NCBI RefSeq assembly: GCF_014203235.1 | Contig: NZ_JACHIN010000010.1 | Location: 124,001 to 188,000, forward strand | From: Nonomuraea endophytica | GTDB taxonomy: Bacteria > Actinomycetota > Actinomycetes > Streptosporangiales > Streptosporangiaceae | Reading direction: 5' to 3' | DNA: 64,000 nucleotides | In this document: piece by piece, positions 24,216 through 31,825 of the stretch | How positions within the stretch are numbered: the first letter of the stretch is position 1 | Layout: every line of letters starts with the position of its first letter | Made by a program: the position numbers and the translations under genes | Notes under the pieces: model-generated | What the model was told of the DNA's origin: nothing | Database searches by the model: none | Seen by the model: the letters and a program-made list of their open reading frames with translations, nothing else

Positions 24216-24335
24216 TCCCGACTTCCGGGGTCCCGACTTCCGGGGTCCCGACTTCCGGGGTCCCGACTTCCGGGGTCCCGACTTCCGGGGTCCCGACTTC
24301 CGGGGTCCCGACTACCGGGGTCCCGACTACCGGGG
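24216..24335. repeat. 15-bp tandem repeat array, eight copies, in the csnR leader
   Basis: Eight contiguous copies of TCCCGACTTCCGGGG; the last two carry one T-to-A change (ACTACC). The array lies between the ROK operator and the csnR start, so it should be in the 5' leader of the operon transcript. On the transcribed strand each unit can form CCCG-loop-CGGG, and the single variable base is in the loop. Confidence 0.9.
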
Positions 24336-24340
24336 TGAGG

Positions 24341-24359
24341 GTTAGGAAAGTTTCCTAAC
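24341..24359. promoter_or_regulatory. ROK/CsnR-type operator palindrome
   Basis: GTTAGGAAA-G-TTTCCTAAC is a perfect inverted repeat with one central base. It lies just after the predicted -10 of the leftward csn promoter, about at the transcription start, where a bound repressor would block initiation. Operators built on AGGAAA/TTTCCT are known for actinobacterial ROK repressors; binding by the adjacent CsnR-like protein is inference. Confidence 0.75.
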
Positions 24360-24367
24360 TTGGTGTG

Positions 24368-24397
24368 AACGTACGGAGTCCTGGCAGGATCGGTCAA
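24368..24397 (-). promoter_or_regulatory. Predicted csn operon promoter (TTGACC-N18-TACGTT)
   Basis: Read on the minus strand: TTGACC at 24397-24392, 18 bases, TACGTT at 24373-24368. The predicted start falls near 24361, next to the palindrome. This gives a leader of nearly 200 bases that contains the 15-bp repeats. Confidence 0.5.
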
Positions 24398-24510
24398 GAG
24401 GTGAAACCAAGACGTGACCGTCACAAGGAAAGGAAGATCCTGGGTGTCTCAACAGGCATGCTAAGGTCGTGATTTGTCGTAACAACTAGCAGAATGGCCC
24501 GGAGTGTCCC

Positions 24511-26814
24511 ATTAACACCACAAACACTAGTGGTCCCACTACCGCCCGTCAAACCGAGCTGGCCAAGGAGCAGCAGTACGTCTCCCGCCTGTACACCCGG
24601 CTTGACGTGCTGCGAGAGCGCACCCAGAGCCAGCTGAAGGACGTCCTGGCCACCGGAGCCGTCGGCACCCTGCAGAACCGCTCCGAACGCGACACCTTCG
24701 CCGACATGTACGCCAATCGCCTCGCCCGTTTGTGGGCGGTCGAGCGCGGACTGGTCTTCGGCCGGCTGGACCACACGGAGGAAGGCCGGCTCTACATCGG
24801 CAAGCTCGGCCTCACCGACGACGAGCAGGAGCGGCTGCTCATCGACTGGCGCGCGCCGGTCGCCCAGCCGTTCTACCGCGCCACGCCGGCCGCCCCCATG
24901 GGCGTCACCCGCCGCCGGCATCTGCAGACGCGCGGCCGTACCGTGGTGGGGGTTGACGACGACCTGCTGGACCTCGACGGGATCAGCGAGGCCGACCGCG
25001 CCACCCTGAACGGCGAGGCCGCCCTGCTGGCGGCGCTGGACGAGAAGCGCACGGGCCGCATGCGCGACATCGTGGCGACCATCCAGGCCGAGCAGGACCG
25101 CGTCATCCGCGCCGACCTCAACGGCGTGCTGGTCGTCCAGGGCGGCCCCGGCACGGGCAAGACGGTCGTGGCGCTGCACCGCGCCGCCTACCTTCTTTAC
25201 ACCCACCGCGAGCGCCTGGAACGGCGCGGCGTGCTCATCCTGGGCCCCAACCTGACCTTCCTGCGCTACATCGAGCAGGTGCTGCCCTCGCTCGGCGAGA
25301 CCGACGTGCTGCTGTCCACGGTCGGCGAGCTCTATCCGGGCCTGAACGCCACCGCCCGCGACCGTCCGGAGACGGCGGCGCTGAAGGGCGACATCAGGAT
25401 GGCCGAGGTGATCGCGCGGGCCGTGCGCGACCGCCAGCGCGTCCAGCGCAAGCCCGTCCAGCTCCCGCTGGGCCGCTACACGCTCACGATCGAGCCGGGC
25501 ATGCTCGACGCCGCGCGCAACAAGGCGGTGCGCTCGCGCCGCCCGCACAACCAGGCGCGCGCGGTGTTCGTCCGCTCCATACTCAACGCCCTGGCCCGCC
25601 AGGCGGCCAAGAAGATAGGCAAGGGCCTCATCGACGACGACGAGCTGGCGGACCTGCGCGAGGAGTTGCGCACCGAGCAGGTGGTGCGCACCGCGCTCAA
25701 CCGCTTCTGGCCGTATCTGACGCCGCAGCGCCTTCTTCTCGGCCTGTACGGCTCGCCGGAACGCCTCGACTACGCCGCCTCGGCCCTGACCCCCGCCGAA
25801 CGCGCCTTGCTGCGCAGGGAGGGCGGGGAGTGGACCGAGTCCGACGTCCCGCTGCTGGACGAGGCGGCCGAGCTCCTGGGCGAGATCGACGAGAAGGTGC
25901 TGCGCGCCAGCGCCGCCCAGGCCGAGGAGGACCTCGCCGCGGCCCGCCAGGCCGAGGAGCACGAGCGCGAGGCGGAGCTCGCCTACGCGCGCGAGGTCCT
26001 GGAGCTGACGGGTCTGTCCGACGTCATGGAGGCCGAGCGGCTGGCCGAGCGCCAGCGCGGCGGCGGCCCCTACCTGACCACGGCCGAGCGCGCCGCCGCC
26101 GACCGCACCTGGGCCTACGGCCACGTCATCGTGGACGAGGCGCAGGAACTGTCGCCGATGGCGTGGCGGACGCTCATGCGCCGCATCCCCACGCGTTCGA
26201 TGACGATCGTGGGCGACATCGCCCAGACCGGCTCGGCGGCCGGGGCGCGGGCCTGGGCCGACGTCCTCGACCCTTACGTGGCCGGGCGCTGGCGCCAGGA
26301 GAAGCTGACCGTCAACTACCGCACGCCCGTGGAGCTGATGGCGGTCGCCGCCGACGTGCTGGCCACCATCGACCCCGAGCTGCGGGCGCCGACCTCGGTG
26401 CGCGAGAGCGGCGCGACGCCCTGGTCGGCGCCGCTGATGGAGCTGCCGGAACTGGTCAAGGCGGAGGTGGGCGAGGGCGGCAAGGTCGTCGTCGTCGCCC
26501 CGGACGTCCTGGTCGGCGCGCTGGGCGCGAGCGTCGCGGCGGCGGTGCCCGGCACGGCCGTGGGCGGCGGGGCGGCCGCGCTGGACGCGCCGGTGGCGGT
26601 GATGGGCGTGGCGGACGCGAAAGGGCTGGAGTTCGACTCCGTGATCGTGACGGAACCGCAACTGATCGTCGAGCAGTCGGCGCGCGGTTCGAGCGATCTT
26701 TACGTGGCCCTGACCCGCGCCACACAACGCCTCGGCGTCGCCCACGATCGCCCGCTGGGCCCGGCCCTGAGCCGCTTGCGGCCGCGAGGAAATGGACCGA
26801 CAAATGGGCTTTAG
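24511..26814 (+). CDS. helD: HelD-family RNA polymerase-associated ATPase/helicase; apparent ATT start
   Basis: 767 residues from the ATT at 24511. The N-terminal coiled coil (RQTELAKEQQYVSRLYTRLDVLRERTQSQLKD) is typical of HelD and inserts into the secondary channel of RNA polymerase. Superfamily 1 motifs follow: GGPGTGKT (Walker A), VIVDEAQELSP (Walker B), VGDIAQTG, and the C-terminal DSVIVTEPQLI and YVALTRATQ. No ATG, GTG or TTG is in frame between the upstream stop (24487) and the coiled coil, but GGAG stands six bases before ATT. Starting at the GTG of 24607 would delete the coiled coil. HelD frees stalled RNA polymerase and can give rifamycin tolerance. Confidence 0.85.
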   Translation: MNTTNTSGPTTARQTELAKEQQYVSRLYTRLDVLRERTQSQLKDVLATGAVGTLQNRSERDTFADMYANRLARLWAVERGLVFGRLDHTEEGRLYIGKLGLTDDEQERLLIDWRAPVAQPFYRATPAAPMGVTRRRHLQTRGRTVVGVDDDLLDLDGISEADRATLNGEAALLAALDEKRTGRMRDIVATIQAEQDRVIRADLNGVLVVQGGPGTGKTVVALHRAAYLLYTHRERLERRGVLILGPNLTFLRYIEQVLPSLGETDVLLSTVGELYPGLNATARDRPETAALKGDIRMAEVIARAVRDRQRVQRKPVQLPLGRYTLTIEPGMLDAARNKAVRSRRPHNQARAVFVRSILNALARQAAKKIGKGLIDDDELADLREELRTEQVVRTALNRFWPYLTPQRLLLGLYGSPERLDYAASALTPAERALLRREGGEWTESDVPLLDEAAELLGEIDEKVLRASAAQAEEDLAAARQAEEHEREAELAYAREVLELTGLSDVMEAERLAERQRGGGPYLTTAERAAADRTWAYGHVIVDEAQELSPMAWRTLMRRIPTRSMTIVGDIAQTGSAAGARAWADVLDPYVAGRWRQEKLTVNYRTPVELMAVAADVLATIDPELRAPTSVRESGATPWSAPLMELPELVKAEVGEGGKVVVVAPDVLVGALGASVAAAVPGTAVGGGAAALDAPVAVMGVADAKGLEFDSVIVTEPQLIVEQSARGSSDLYVALTRATQRLGVAHDRPLGPALSRLRPRGNGPTNGL

Positions 26815-27362
26815 CGCGGCGGCCCCCTTGGGAGGTCACTGCCCCGTCACCGTACCGCTCCCATGGACTACCTGCGAAAACTTGATGTTTCCGCTGATCG
26901 GGACACGGTTGACATCTGAGTTGGAGTCGGTAGTTTGCTGCGCAGTCCAGCACGGGACTTGGCCGGTTGGCCGTCTCTGACATCGTCGGATCCTGCGTCC
27001 GTGACGGAGCGTGACTCATTGTGCGCGACTCCGTCCACACAGCCAGGTGCAGGGCCGTCGGTCCGTCGAGTCGGGGCACCCCAACCGGGCGGGGGGTTGG
27101 ACCCGGGACGGGCCCGGTAGCCCAGTAGACAACGGAATTCCGCGCTCGCCGCCGACGAGACGGGTCCGGTCCGAAGGGTTTCCGGGCCCTCTTCCCGCTC
27201 CCGTGCCAGCGGATCACCACAAGCGCCGGGTGATCTCGCGGCCCGACGGCGTCGCGAGGTCACCCTGCCAGGTACGACACTCCTGGCCAGGCGCAGAGCC
27301 AATCGCCCCGGCCAGGCGGTACCGTTTGCGCGACGGCTTGAAGCGATCGCGAGGAGACCGGC
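26815..27362. other. Intergenic region upstream of lnt with a distant promoter
   Basis: About 550 bases without a supportable gene on either strand. It contains a TTGACA-N16-TAGTTT promoter (26909-26936) and GC-rich potential hairpins around 27080-27120. A second weaker TACCGT element is near 27320, closer to lnt. Confidence 0.5.
26909..26936 (+). promoter_or_regulatory. Sigma70-like promoter TTGACA-N16-TAGTTT
   Basis: A consensus -35 hexamer and a good -10 with 16 bases between, in an AT-richer patch. It points toward lnt, which starts about 425 bases downstream, so it would make a long leader or a separate small RNA. Confidence 0.4.
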
Positions 27363-29003
27363 GTGGTGCAGGAGAAAGCGGCGGCCCCACCGCCCTCGCC
27401 CCTCCCCGGCCCCGCCGCGCCCGCCACACCATCGGCGAAGTCGGCGAAGTGGATCAAGGAACCGCCCGCGCGCCTGCCGGCCCGGGTGGCCGCCGCCGTC
27501 GCCGGAGGGCTCGCGCTCTTCCTCGCCTTCCCGCCGCTCGACTGGTGGTGGAGCGCGCCGATCGGCCTCGCGCTCCTGGTCATCTCCGTGTACGGCTGCC
27601 GCCCCCGCCGCGCCGCCTGGCTCGGCTACCTGGCCGGCGTGGTCTTCCTGCTGCCGACCCTGTGGTGGGTCAGCCCGATCGGCGTCGACGCCTGGATCGC
27701 GCTGGTCGCCGTCGAGAGCCTCTTCTACGCCGCCTGGGCCTTCCTGACCCGGCTCACCCTGCGCCTGCCCTGGTGGCCGCTGTGGTCGGCGGCGCTGTGG
27801 GTGGGCATGGAGTGGTGCCGCTCGACCTTCCCGGTGGGCGGCTTCCCCTGGGCCAGGGTCGCCTTCAGCCAGGGCGAGTCGCCGTTCACCCCGTACGCCG
27901 CGCTCGGCGGCGTGCCGCTGGTGACCTTCGTCGTGGCGCTGTGCGGCTCGCTGATCGCCTACGCGGCCGTCCGGCACCTTCCGGCGCTACGCCGGGCCAC
28001 CGGCGCCCCAGAGCCGCGTGACAGGCGTCTGGCGGTGGCGCCACTGGCGCTCGCGCTGGCCGTACCCGTGGCGGCGCTCGCGATCCCGCGGCCGGGAGAC
28101 GAGGGCAGGTCCGTCAACATCGGCATCGTCCAGGGCAACGTGCCCGGCAAGGGCATGTACGCCTTCGGCGAGGAACCCGCCATCGTCCTGCAGAACCACG
28201 CCAACGAGACCAAGCGCCTGGCCCAGGCCGCGCGCGACGGCAAGGTGCTCAAGCCGGACATCGTCATCCTCCCCGAGAACTCCACCGACATCGACCCCTA
28301 CCGCAGCGACTTCGCCCGCTCGGTCATCGACGCGTCGGTCAAGGACGTCGGGGTGCCCACGCTGGTCGGCGCGGTCGTCTCGATCGGCGACTCGGAGCGC
28401 GCCACCCGCAGCCTTGTCTGGGACCCGGTCAAGGGCCCCGGCGCCTATTACGACAAGCAGCAGCTCGTCCCGTTCGGCGAATACACGCCGTTCAAGGAGG
28501 TCTTCCTGACGCTGTTCGAACGGGCCAGGCTCGTCGGGCGGCAGTCGGTGGCGGGGACCAGGCCGGGCGACCTCCGGATGGGGCCGGTCACCATCGGCGC
28601 CGTCAACTGCTACGAGGTGGCCTTCGACGCGACCGTCCGGGAGACCGTCAGGGCTGGTGGGACGCCGCTGGCCGTACAGACGAACAACGCCACCTACGCA
28701 CTGTCCAATCTTCCCCCGCAACAACTTGCCATGTCCAAGCTGCGCGCGGTGGAGCACAATCGAGCCGTGGTGACCGCCGCGACCACAGGGATCTCCGCCT
28801 TCGTCACACCGGACGGTAAGGTCTCCTGGCAGACCCGCGAGGGGGTCGCCGACATGAACGTGGTCAAGGTGCCCGTAAGGACCCGGGCCACGCTCGCCAC
28901 CACGGTGGGCGCGGCGCCCGAATGGGCATTGATGGTGATGGGTGTGGGGGCCGTAGGCGTCGCCGCGTGGCGCGGCAGGCGCCGAGACGATCGGATGAGG
29001 TAA
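27363..29003 (+). CDS. lnt: Apolipoprotein N-acyltransferase
   Basis: 546 residues. Several N-terminal membrane spans (about 40-240) are followed by the extracytoplasmic nitrilase domain and one C-terminal span. The catalytic triad is visible: Glu305 in ILPENSTDID, Lys365 in YYDKQQLVPFGEYTPF and Cys416 in AVNCYEVAF. It transfers a third acyl chain to the N-terminal Cys of lipoproteins; lipoproteins at 21.6 and 31.8 kb are possible clients. GAGGAG precedes the GTG at 27363. ppm1 follows ten bases later; in mycobacteria the two are often fused, here they are separate. Confidence 0.92.
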   Translation: MVQEKAAAPPPSPLPGPAAPATPSAKSAKWIKEPPARLPARVAAAVAGGLALFLAFPPLDWWWSAPIGLALLVISVYGCRPRRAAWLGYLAGVVFLLPTLWWVSPIGVDAWIALVAVESLFYAAWAFLTRLTLRLPWWPLWSAALWVGMEWCRSTFPVGGFPWARVAFSQGESPFTPYAALGGVPLVTFVVALCGSLIAYAAVRHLPALRRATGAPEPRDRRLAVAPLALALAVPVAALAIPRPGDEGRSVNIGIVQGNVPGKGMYAFGEEPAIVLQNHANETKRLAQAARDGKVLKPDIVILPENSTDIDPYRSDFARSVIDASVKDVGVPTLVGAVVSIGDSERATRSLVWDPVKGPGAYYDKQQLVPFGEYTPFKEVFLTLFERARLVGRQSVAGTRPGDLRMGPVTIGAVNCYEVAFDATVRETVRAGGTPLAVQTNNATYALSNLPPQQLAMSKLRAVEHNRAVVTAATTGISAFVTPDGKVSWQTREGVADMNVVKVPVRTRATLATTVGAAPEWALMVMGVGAVGVAAWRGRRRDDRMR

Positions 29004-29012
29004 CGACTGACC

Positions 29013-29753
29013 ATGGAGACGCTTGGCCGGGTGCTCATCGTCGTACCCACGTACAACGAGCGTGACAACCTGCCGCTGATCGCCGAACGGATCCGGGCCT
29101 CCGTGCCCGACGCGCACCTCATGATCGTCGACGACAACAGCCCCGACGGCACCGGCGACCTCGCCGACGAACTGGCCGCCAAGGACGACCACGTCCACGT
29201 CCTGCACCGGCCTGGCAAGCAGGGGCTCGGCGCCGCCTACATCGCCGCGTTCCGCTGGGGCATGAGCGAGGGCTACGACGTGCTCGTCGAGATGGACGCC
29301 GACGGGTCCCACCAGCCGGAAGAGCTGCCCAAGCTGCTGGAGGCGCTGGCCGAGGGCGCGGACCTGGCGATCGGCTCGCGATGGGTGCCCGGCGGCAAGG
29401 TCGTCAACTGGCCGGCGCACCGCGAGTTCCTGTCCCGGGGCGCCAACGTCTACGTCCGCCTCATCCTGGGCCTGCCGATCCGCGACGCGACGGCGGGCTT
29501 CCGCGCCTACCGTGCCGCCACGCTGGAGAAGATCGGCGTGTCGGGCGTGGAGTCGCAGGGCTACTGCTTCCAGGTCGACCTCACCCTGCGCACCGTCCGT
29601 AGCGGGCTGCGTGCCCGTGAGGTGCCGATCACGTTCGTGGAGCGGGTCAACGGGGTCAGCAAGATGAGCGGCAAGGTCATCACCGAGGCGCTGTGGCGGG
29701 TGAGCCTCTGGGGCATCACCGGGCTCCCCTCCCGCCTGCGCCGCCGCCGCTGA
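29013..29753 (+). CDS. ppm1: Polyprenol monophosphomannose synthase
   Basis: 246 residues of the GT2 DPM1 family. VVPTYNERDNLP opens the nucleotide-binding fold, VDDNSPDGTGD and VEMDADGSHQPEELP carry the Asp residues that bind Mn/Mg and GDP-mannose, and DATAGFRAYRAATLEKI is the acceptor region. It makes polyprenyl-phosphate-mannose on the inner membrane face, the sugar donor for mannosylation of lipoproteins, other proteins and lipoglycans. It lacks membrane spans, so it may rely on Lnt or another partner for anchoring. Same operon as lnt. Confidence 0.93.
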   Translation: METLGRVLIVVPTYNERDNLPLIAERIRASVPDAHLMIVDDNSPDGTGDLADELAAKDDHVHVLHRPGKQGLGAAYIAAFRWGMSEGYDVLVEMDADGSHQPEELPKLLEALAEGADLAIGSRWVPGGKVVNWPAHREFLSRGANVYVRLILGLPIRDATAGFRAYRAATLEKIGVSGVESQGYCFQVDLTLRTVRSGLRAREVPITFVERVNGVSKMSGKVITEALWRVSLWGITGLPSRLRRRR

Positions 29754-29807
29754 CCCCACACCCACTCGAAACATCCCGGGGCGCGCCCGCCCAGACCGTC
29801 CCGGGTC

Positions 29808-29937
29808 GCGGAACGTCCCGGCTCGCGCGGAATGTCTTGGCCGTGCGGAATGTCCCAGGGCGCGGAACGTCCCGGCTAGTGCCGAGCCTCCTGGGGTGTG
29901 CGACGGCCGGGGTGTGTGCTTGTGTGGAACGTCCGGG
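29808..29937. repeat. Direct repeats GCGGAAYGTCYYGG upstream of fxsA
   Basis: Four close copies begin at 29808, 29827, 29845 and 29862 (spacing 19, 18, 17), with a divergent fifth (GTGGAACGTCCGGG) at about 29924. They occupy the gap between ppm1 and fxsA. Regular near-two-turn spacing could suit a DNA-binding protein, or they may be simple repeat decay. Confidence 0.6.
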
Positions 29938-29995
29938 GCGGCCCGGACGTTGTACCGACCGTAAACGGCGTCCGCCTGCCCGAATGAGGAAATCG

Positions 29996-30490
29996 ATGGT
30001 CCGGCTCCTGCTTTTCCTGGCCTTCCTGGTCGTGCCCGTGCTGGAGATCTGGGTGCTCATCCAGGTCGGCTCCGTGATCGGCGGCTGGACGACGGTGGCG
30101 CTGCTGATCGCCGACAGCCTGTTCGGCGCGTGGATCGTGCGCCGCGAGGGCCGCCGGGCCTGGCGCAGCATCAACGAGTCGCTGCAGTCGGGGCGTATGC
30201 CGGACAAGGAACTGGCCGACGGCGCGCTCATGCTCATAGGCGGGGCCCTGCTGCTGACGCCGGGGTTCCTGACCGGCATCGTGGGGTTCCTGTGCGTGCT
30301 GCCGTTCACACGGCCGATGATGCGCCGCCTGGGGTCGTGGTTCTTCGCCCGCCGGGTCAAGGCGATGGCGGCGGCTTCGCCGTACGCGAACCTGGGTGTG
30401 CCCTTCCCGCGCGTGGACCAGGACCCCGCGGGGGAGGGCGGCAAGGTCGTGCACGGCGAGGTCATCAGGGAGGAGCGCGACGGCGGCTGA
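29996..30490 (+). CDS. fxsA: FxsA-family membrane protein
   Basis: 164 residues with FxsA domain: LLFLAFLVVPVLEIWVLIQVGSVIGGWTTVALLI is the first hydrophobic pair, then IVRREGRRAWRSI, and GALMLIGGALLLTPGFLTGIVGFLCVLPFTRP is the last pair. A cytoplasmic C-terminal tail of about 60 residues follows. In E. coli FxsA relieves phage exclusion by F-plasmid PifA; its normal role is unknown. The ATG at 29996 has GAGGA five bases upstream and was preferred to 29984. A strong terminator follows. Confidence 0.88.
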   Translation: MVRLLLFLAFLVVPVLEIWVLIQVGSVIGGWTTVALLIADSLFGAWIVRREGRRAWRSINESLQSGRMPDKELADGALMLIGGALLLTPGFLTGIVGFLCVLPFTRPMMRRLGSWFFARRVKAMAAASPYANLGVPFPRVDQDPAGEGGKVVHGEVIREERDGG

Positions 30491-30540
30491 GCGGCCGGTC
30501 GCGGACACACCGAAGCTCCCGAACCGTCAGGGCAAGCCAA

Positions 30541-30570
30541 AGCCCCCGAACCCGTCAGGGTCCGGGGGCT
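30541..30570. terminator. Bidirectional terminator between fxsA and rbpA
   Basis: Inverted arms AGCCCCCGAACCC and GGGTCCGGGGGCT pair at twelve of thirteen positions around a GTCA loop. It lies between convergent genes, so it can stop both transcripts. Confidence 0.8.
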
Positions 30571-30586
30571 TCACCGTGAGAATGTG

Positions 30587-30931
30587 TCAGGCGCTCTTGC
30601 GACGCTGGGCGCGTAGTACGGCCAGCCTCTCGTTGAGCACCTCTTCCAGGTCCTCGATGGACCTCCGCTCCAGGAGCATGTCCCAGTGCGTCCTCGGTGG
30701 CTTCGCCTTCTTCGACTCCGGCTGCTCGCCGTCCACGCGCACCGCGGTCACGCCGCACATGCGGCACTCCCAGGTGGCGGGGATCTCGGCTTCAGCGGCA
30801 AGCGGAACCTCGAAGCGATGGCCCTTCGGACAGGTGTAGGACACCTCCTGGCGCGGGGCCAGATCCGTGTTACGGTCGTTCTCGTAGCTGGTTGCCCCGA
30901 GCCGGGTGCCACGAAGTGCGCGCTCGCCCAT
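30587..30931 (-). CDS. rbpA: RNA polymerase-binding protein RbpA
   Basis: 114 residues, full length for the family. The N-terminal tail MGERALRGTRLGA, the core YTCPKGHRFEVPL with ATWECRMCG (zinc/beta-barrel cysteines), and the C-terminal sigma-interaction helix THWDMLLERRSIEDLEEVLNERL are all clear. RbpA binds the beta subunit and the principal sigma factor and stabilises open complexes; in Streptomyces it helps basal rifampicin tolerance. AGGAGG lies upstream of the ATG. A consensus sigma-R promoter is 60 to 85 bases upstream, indicating induction by thiol-oxidative stress. Confidence 0.96.
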   Translation of the reverse strand: MGERALRGTRLGATSYENDRNTDLAPRQEVSYTCPKGHRFEVPLAAEAEIPATWECRMCGVTAVRVDGEQPESKKAKPPRTHWDMLLERRSIEDLEEVLNERLAVLRAQRRKSA

Positions 30932-30990
30932 GTCTAAATGCCTCCTACAGGGCCCCCACTAAGATGGGGGGTCTGTCTCCCACGGTGTCT

Positions 30991-31016
30991 AACGCTTGGT
31001 ACCGTGATGGGATTCC
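30991..31016 (-). promoter_or_regulatory. SigR-type promoter of rbpA (GGAAT-N18-GTT)
   Basis: On the minus strand GGAAT (31016-31012) and GTT (30993-30991) are separated by exactly 18 bases, the accepted sigma-R pattern of actinobacteria. Streptomyces rbpA is known to have a sigma-R promoter. A CCCCCA/TGGGGG hairpin lies between this promoter and the ribosome binding site. Confidence 0.75.
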
Positions 31017-31072
31017 CACCCGGAGCGTGATCCAACCGCTCAGGCCGCCAGGAGTGGGAGGAAGTTCTTGTT

Positions 31073-31678
31073 TCACGCGGTTCGCGAGCGCCACATTTCC
31101 ACGGCCAGCCACACCGCGCCGAGCGCGACGAGCACCCCGTGGGCGATGCGCAGGGCGTAGACCGGCGCGAAGAACTGCGGGATGAACAGGGCGAACCCGG
31201 TGGCCAGCGGCACCGCGCTCCACTTGCTCAGCACGCCCGTGCGCCACACGGCCACCGCGGCCATGACCGCGCCGATACCGAGCAGCAGCAGGCCGCCGGC
31301 GAACATCGTGACCGCCACCGTCCCGTAACGGAACTCCTCCGCCAGTTCCATCAGCGCGGGCGCGCCGTCGCGCAGGGAGCGCTGGGCGATGACGTTGAGC
31401 CCGAAGTCCTCCGCGCCGTAGTAGGGCAGGGTCAGCCCGGCGCCGATCCAGGTGACGACCGCGGCGCGCAGCGAGAGCCGGTCGCCGAGAAGCTGGTGGA
31501 GCCCGAGTACGGCGAGGCCCAGCAGGATGAACCCGAGCATGGCCGCGAGGTGCCCGACGACCCAGTTCGTCGAGGCCATGGCGGCCGCGTCGTCGCCCGA
31601 GGGGCGCAGAACCGGATAGAGCAGGAACATCAGGCCGGTGGCCGCGAAGGCGGCGGAGGTGAGGCGAGGGGCGGGCAT
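31073..31678 (-). CDS. Multi-pass membrane protein (DUF4386-like)
   Basis: 201 residues with about six hydrophobic spans, for example SAAFAATGLMFLLYPVL, VVGHLAAMLGFILLGLAVLGL and MFAGGLLLLGIGAVMAAVAVW. No enzymatic motif. It resembles the DUF4386 group of hypothetical membrane proteins. The ATG at 31678 has AAGGAG seven bases upstream; a longer frame would include the operator region. Two perfect palindromes upstream show that it is tightly controlled, but no regulator gene stands next to it. Confidence 0.7.
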   Translation of the reverse strand: MPAPRLTSAAFAATGLMFLLYPVLRPSGDDAAAMASTNWVVGHLAAMLGFILLGLAVLGLHQLLGDRLSLRAAVVTWIGAGLTLPYYGAEDFGLNVIAQRSLRDGAPALMELAEEFRYGTVAVTMFAGGLLLLGIGAVMAAVAVWRTGVLSKWSAVPLATGFALFIPQFFAPVYALRIAHGVLVALGAVWLAVEMWRSRTA

Positions 31679-31710
31679 CGGGGTCTCCTTGAAGTTCAGT
31701 GCTCTGTTGT

Positions 31711-31725
31711 GAGAGCAATGCTCTC
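31711..31725. promoter_or_regulatory. Perfect palindrome GAGAGCA-A-TGCTCTC
   Basis: It lies 33 bases upstream of the DUF4386-like start, in the likely -10 region of that gene. It shares the AGAGCA-N-TGCTCT core with the second site; centres are 34 bases apart, on the same helical face if near three turns. It probably binds a dimeric TetR- or MarR-type repressor encoded elsewhere. Confidence 0.65.
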
Positions 31726-31745
31726 GAAAGAGAGCGCCTGTGTCA

Positions 31746-31758
31746 AGAGCACTGCTCT
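31746..31758. promoter_or_regulatory. Second palindrome AGAGCA-C-TGCTCT
   Basis: A perfect copy of the same operator core, overlapping a minus-strand TTGACA that could be the -35 of the DUF4386-like gene. The two copies together strongly suggest a cooperative repressor site. Confidence 0.65.
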
Positions 31759-31774
31759 CGGGGAGGTGTTTCGC

Positions 31775-31819
31775 GTGAGACGCCGGTGAGACGTCCGTGG
31801 AACGCGCCCCCGGCACGCT
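31775..31819 (+). promoter_or_regulatory. SARP-type triple heptamer and -10 upstream of the OmpA lipoprotein gene
   Basis: GTGAGAC at 31775, GTGAGAC at 31786 and GTGGAAC at 31797 form direct repeats with an 11-base period. Ten bases later is CACGCT (31814), a possible -10, and the ATG follows after six bases, so the message may be leaderless. The same layout is at 36371. SARP activators bind heptamer direct repeats at 11-base spacing just upstream of -10. Confidence 0.75.
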
Positions 31820-31825
31820 GGCGGC

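Noticed and set aside
24136..24345. Plus-strand frame encoding GPDFR repeats ending in GPDYR
   Set aside because: The 15-base repeat is a multiple of three, so every frame gives a pentapeptide repeat. The frame starts antisense inside csnR, has no ribosome binding site, and the array fits better as leader RNA structure.
24360..24510. Rifamycin-associated element upstream of helD
   Set aside because: I looked for the GGGGCTTGC-type inverted repeat and did not see it; induction by rifamycin cannot be claimed from sequence.
24421..26745. 774-residue antisense frame over helD
   Set aside because: It is a GC3 shadow of the HelD gene with His/Arg/Gly-rich composition and no domain.
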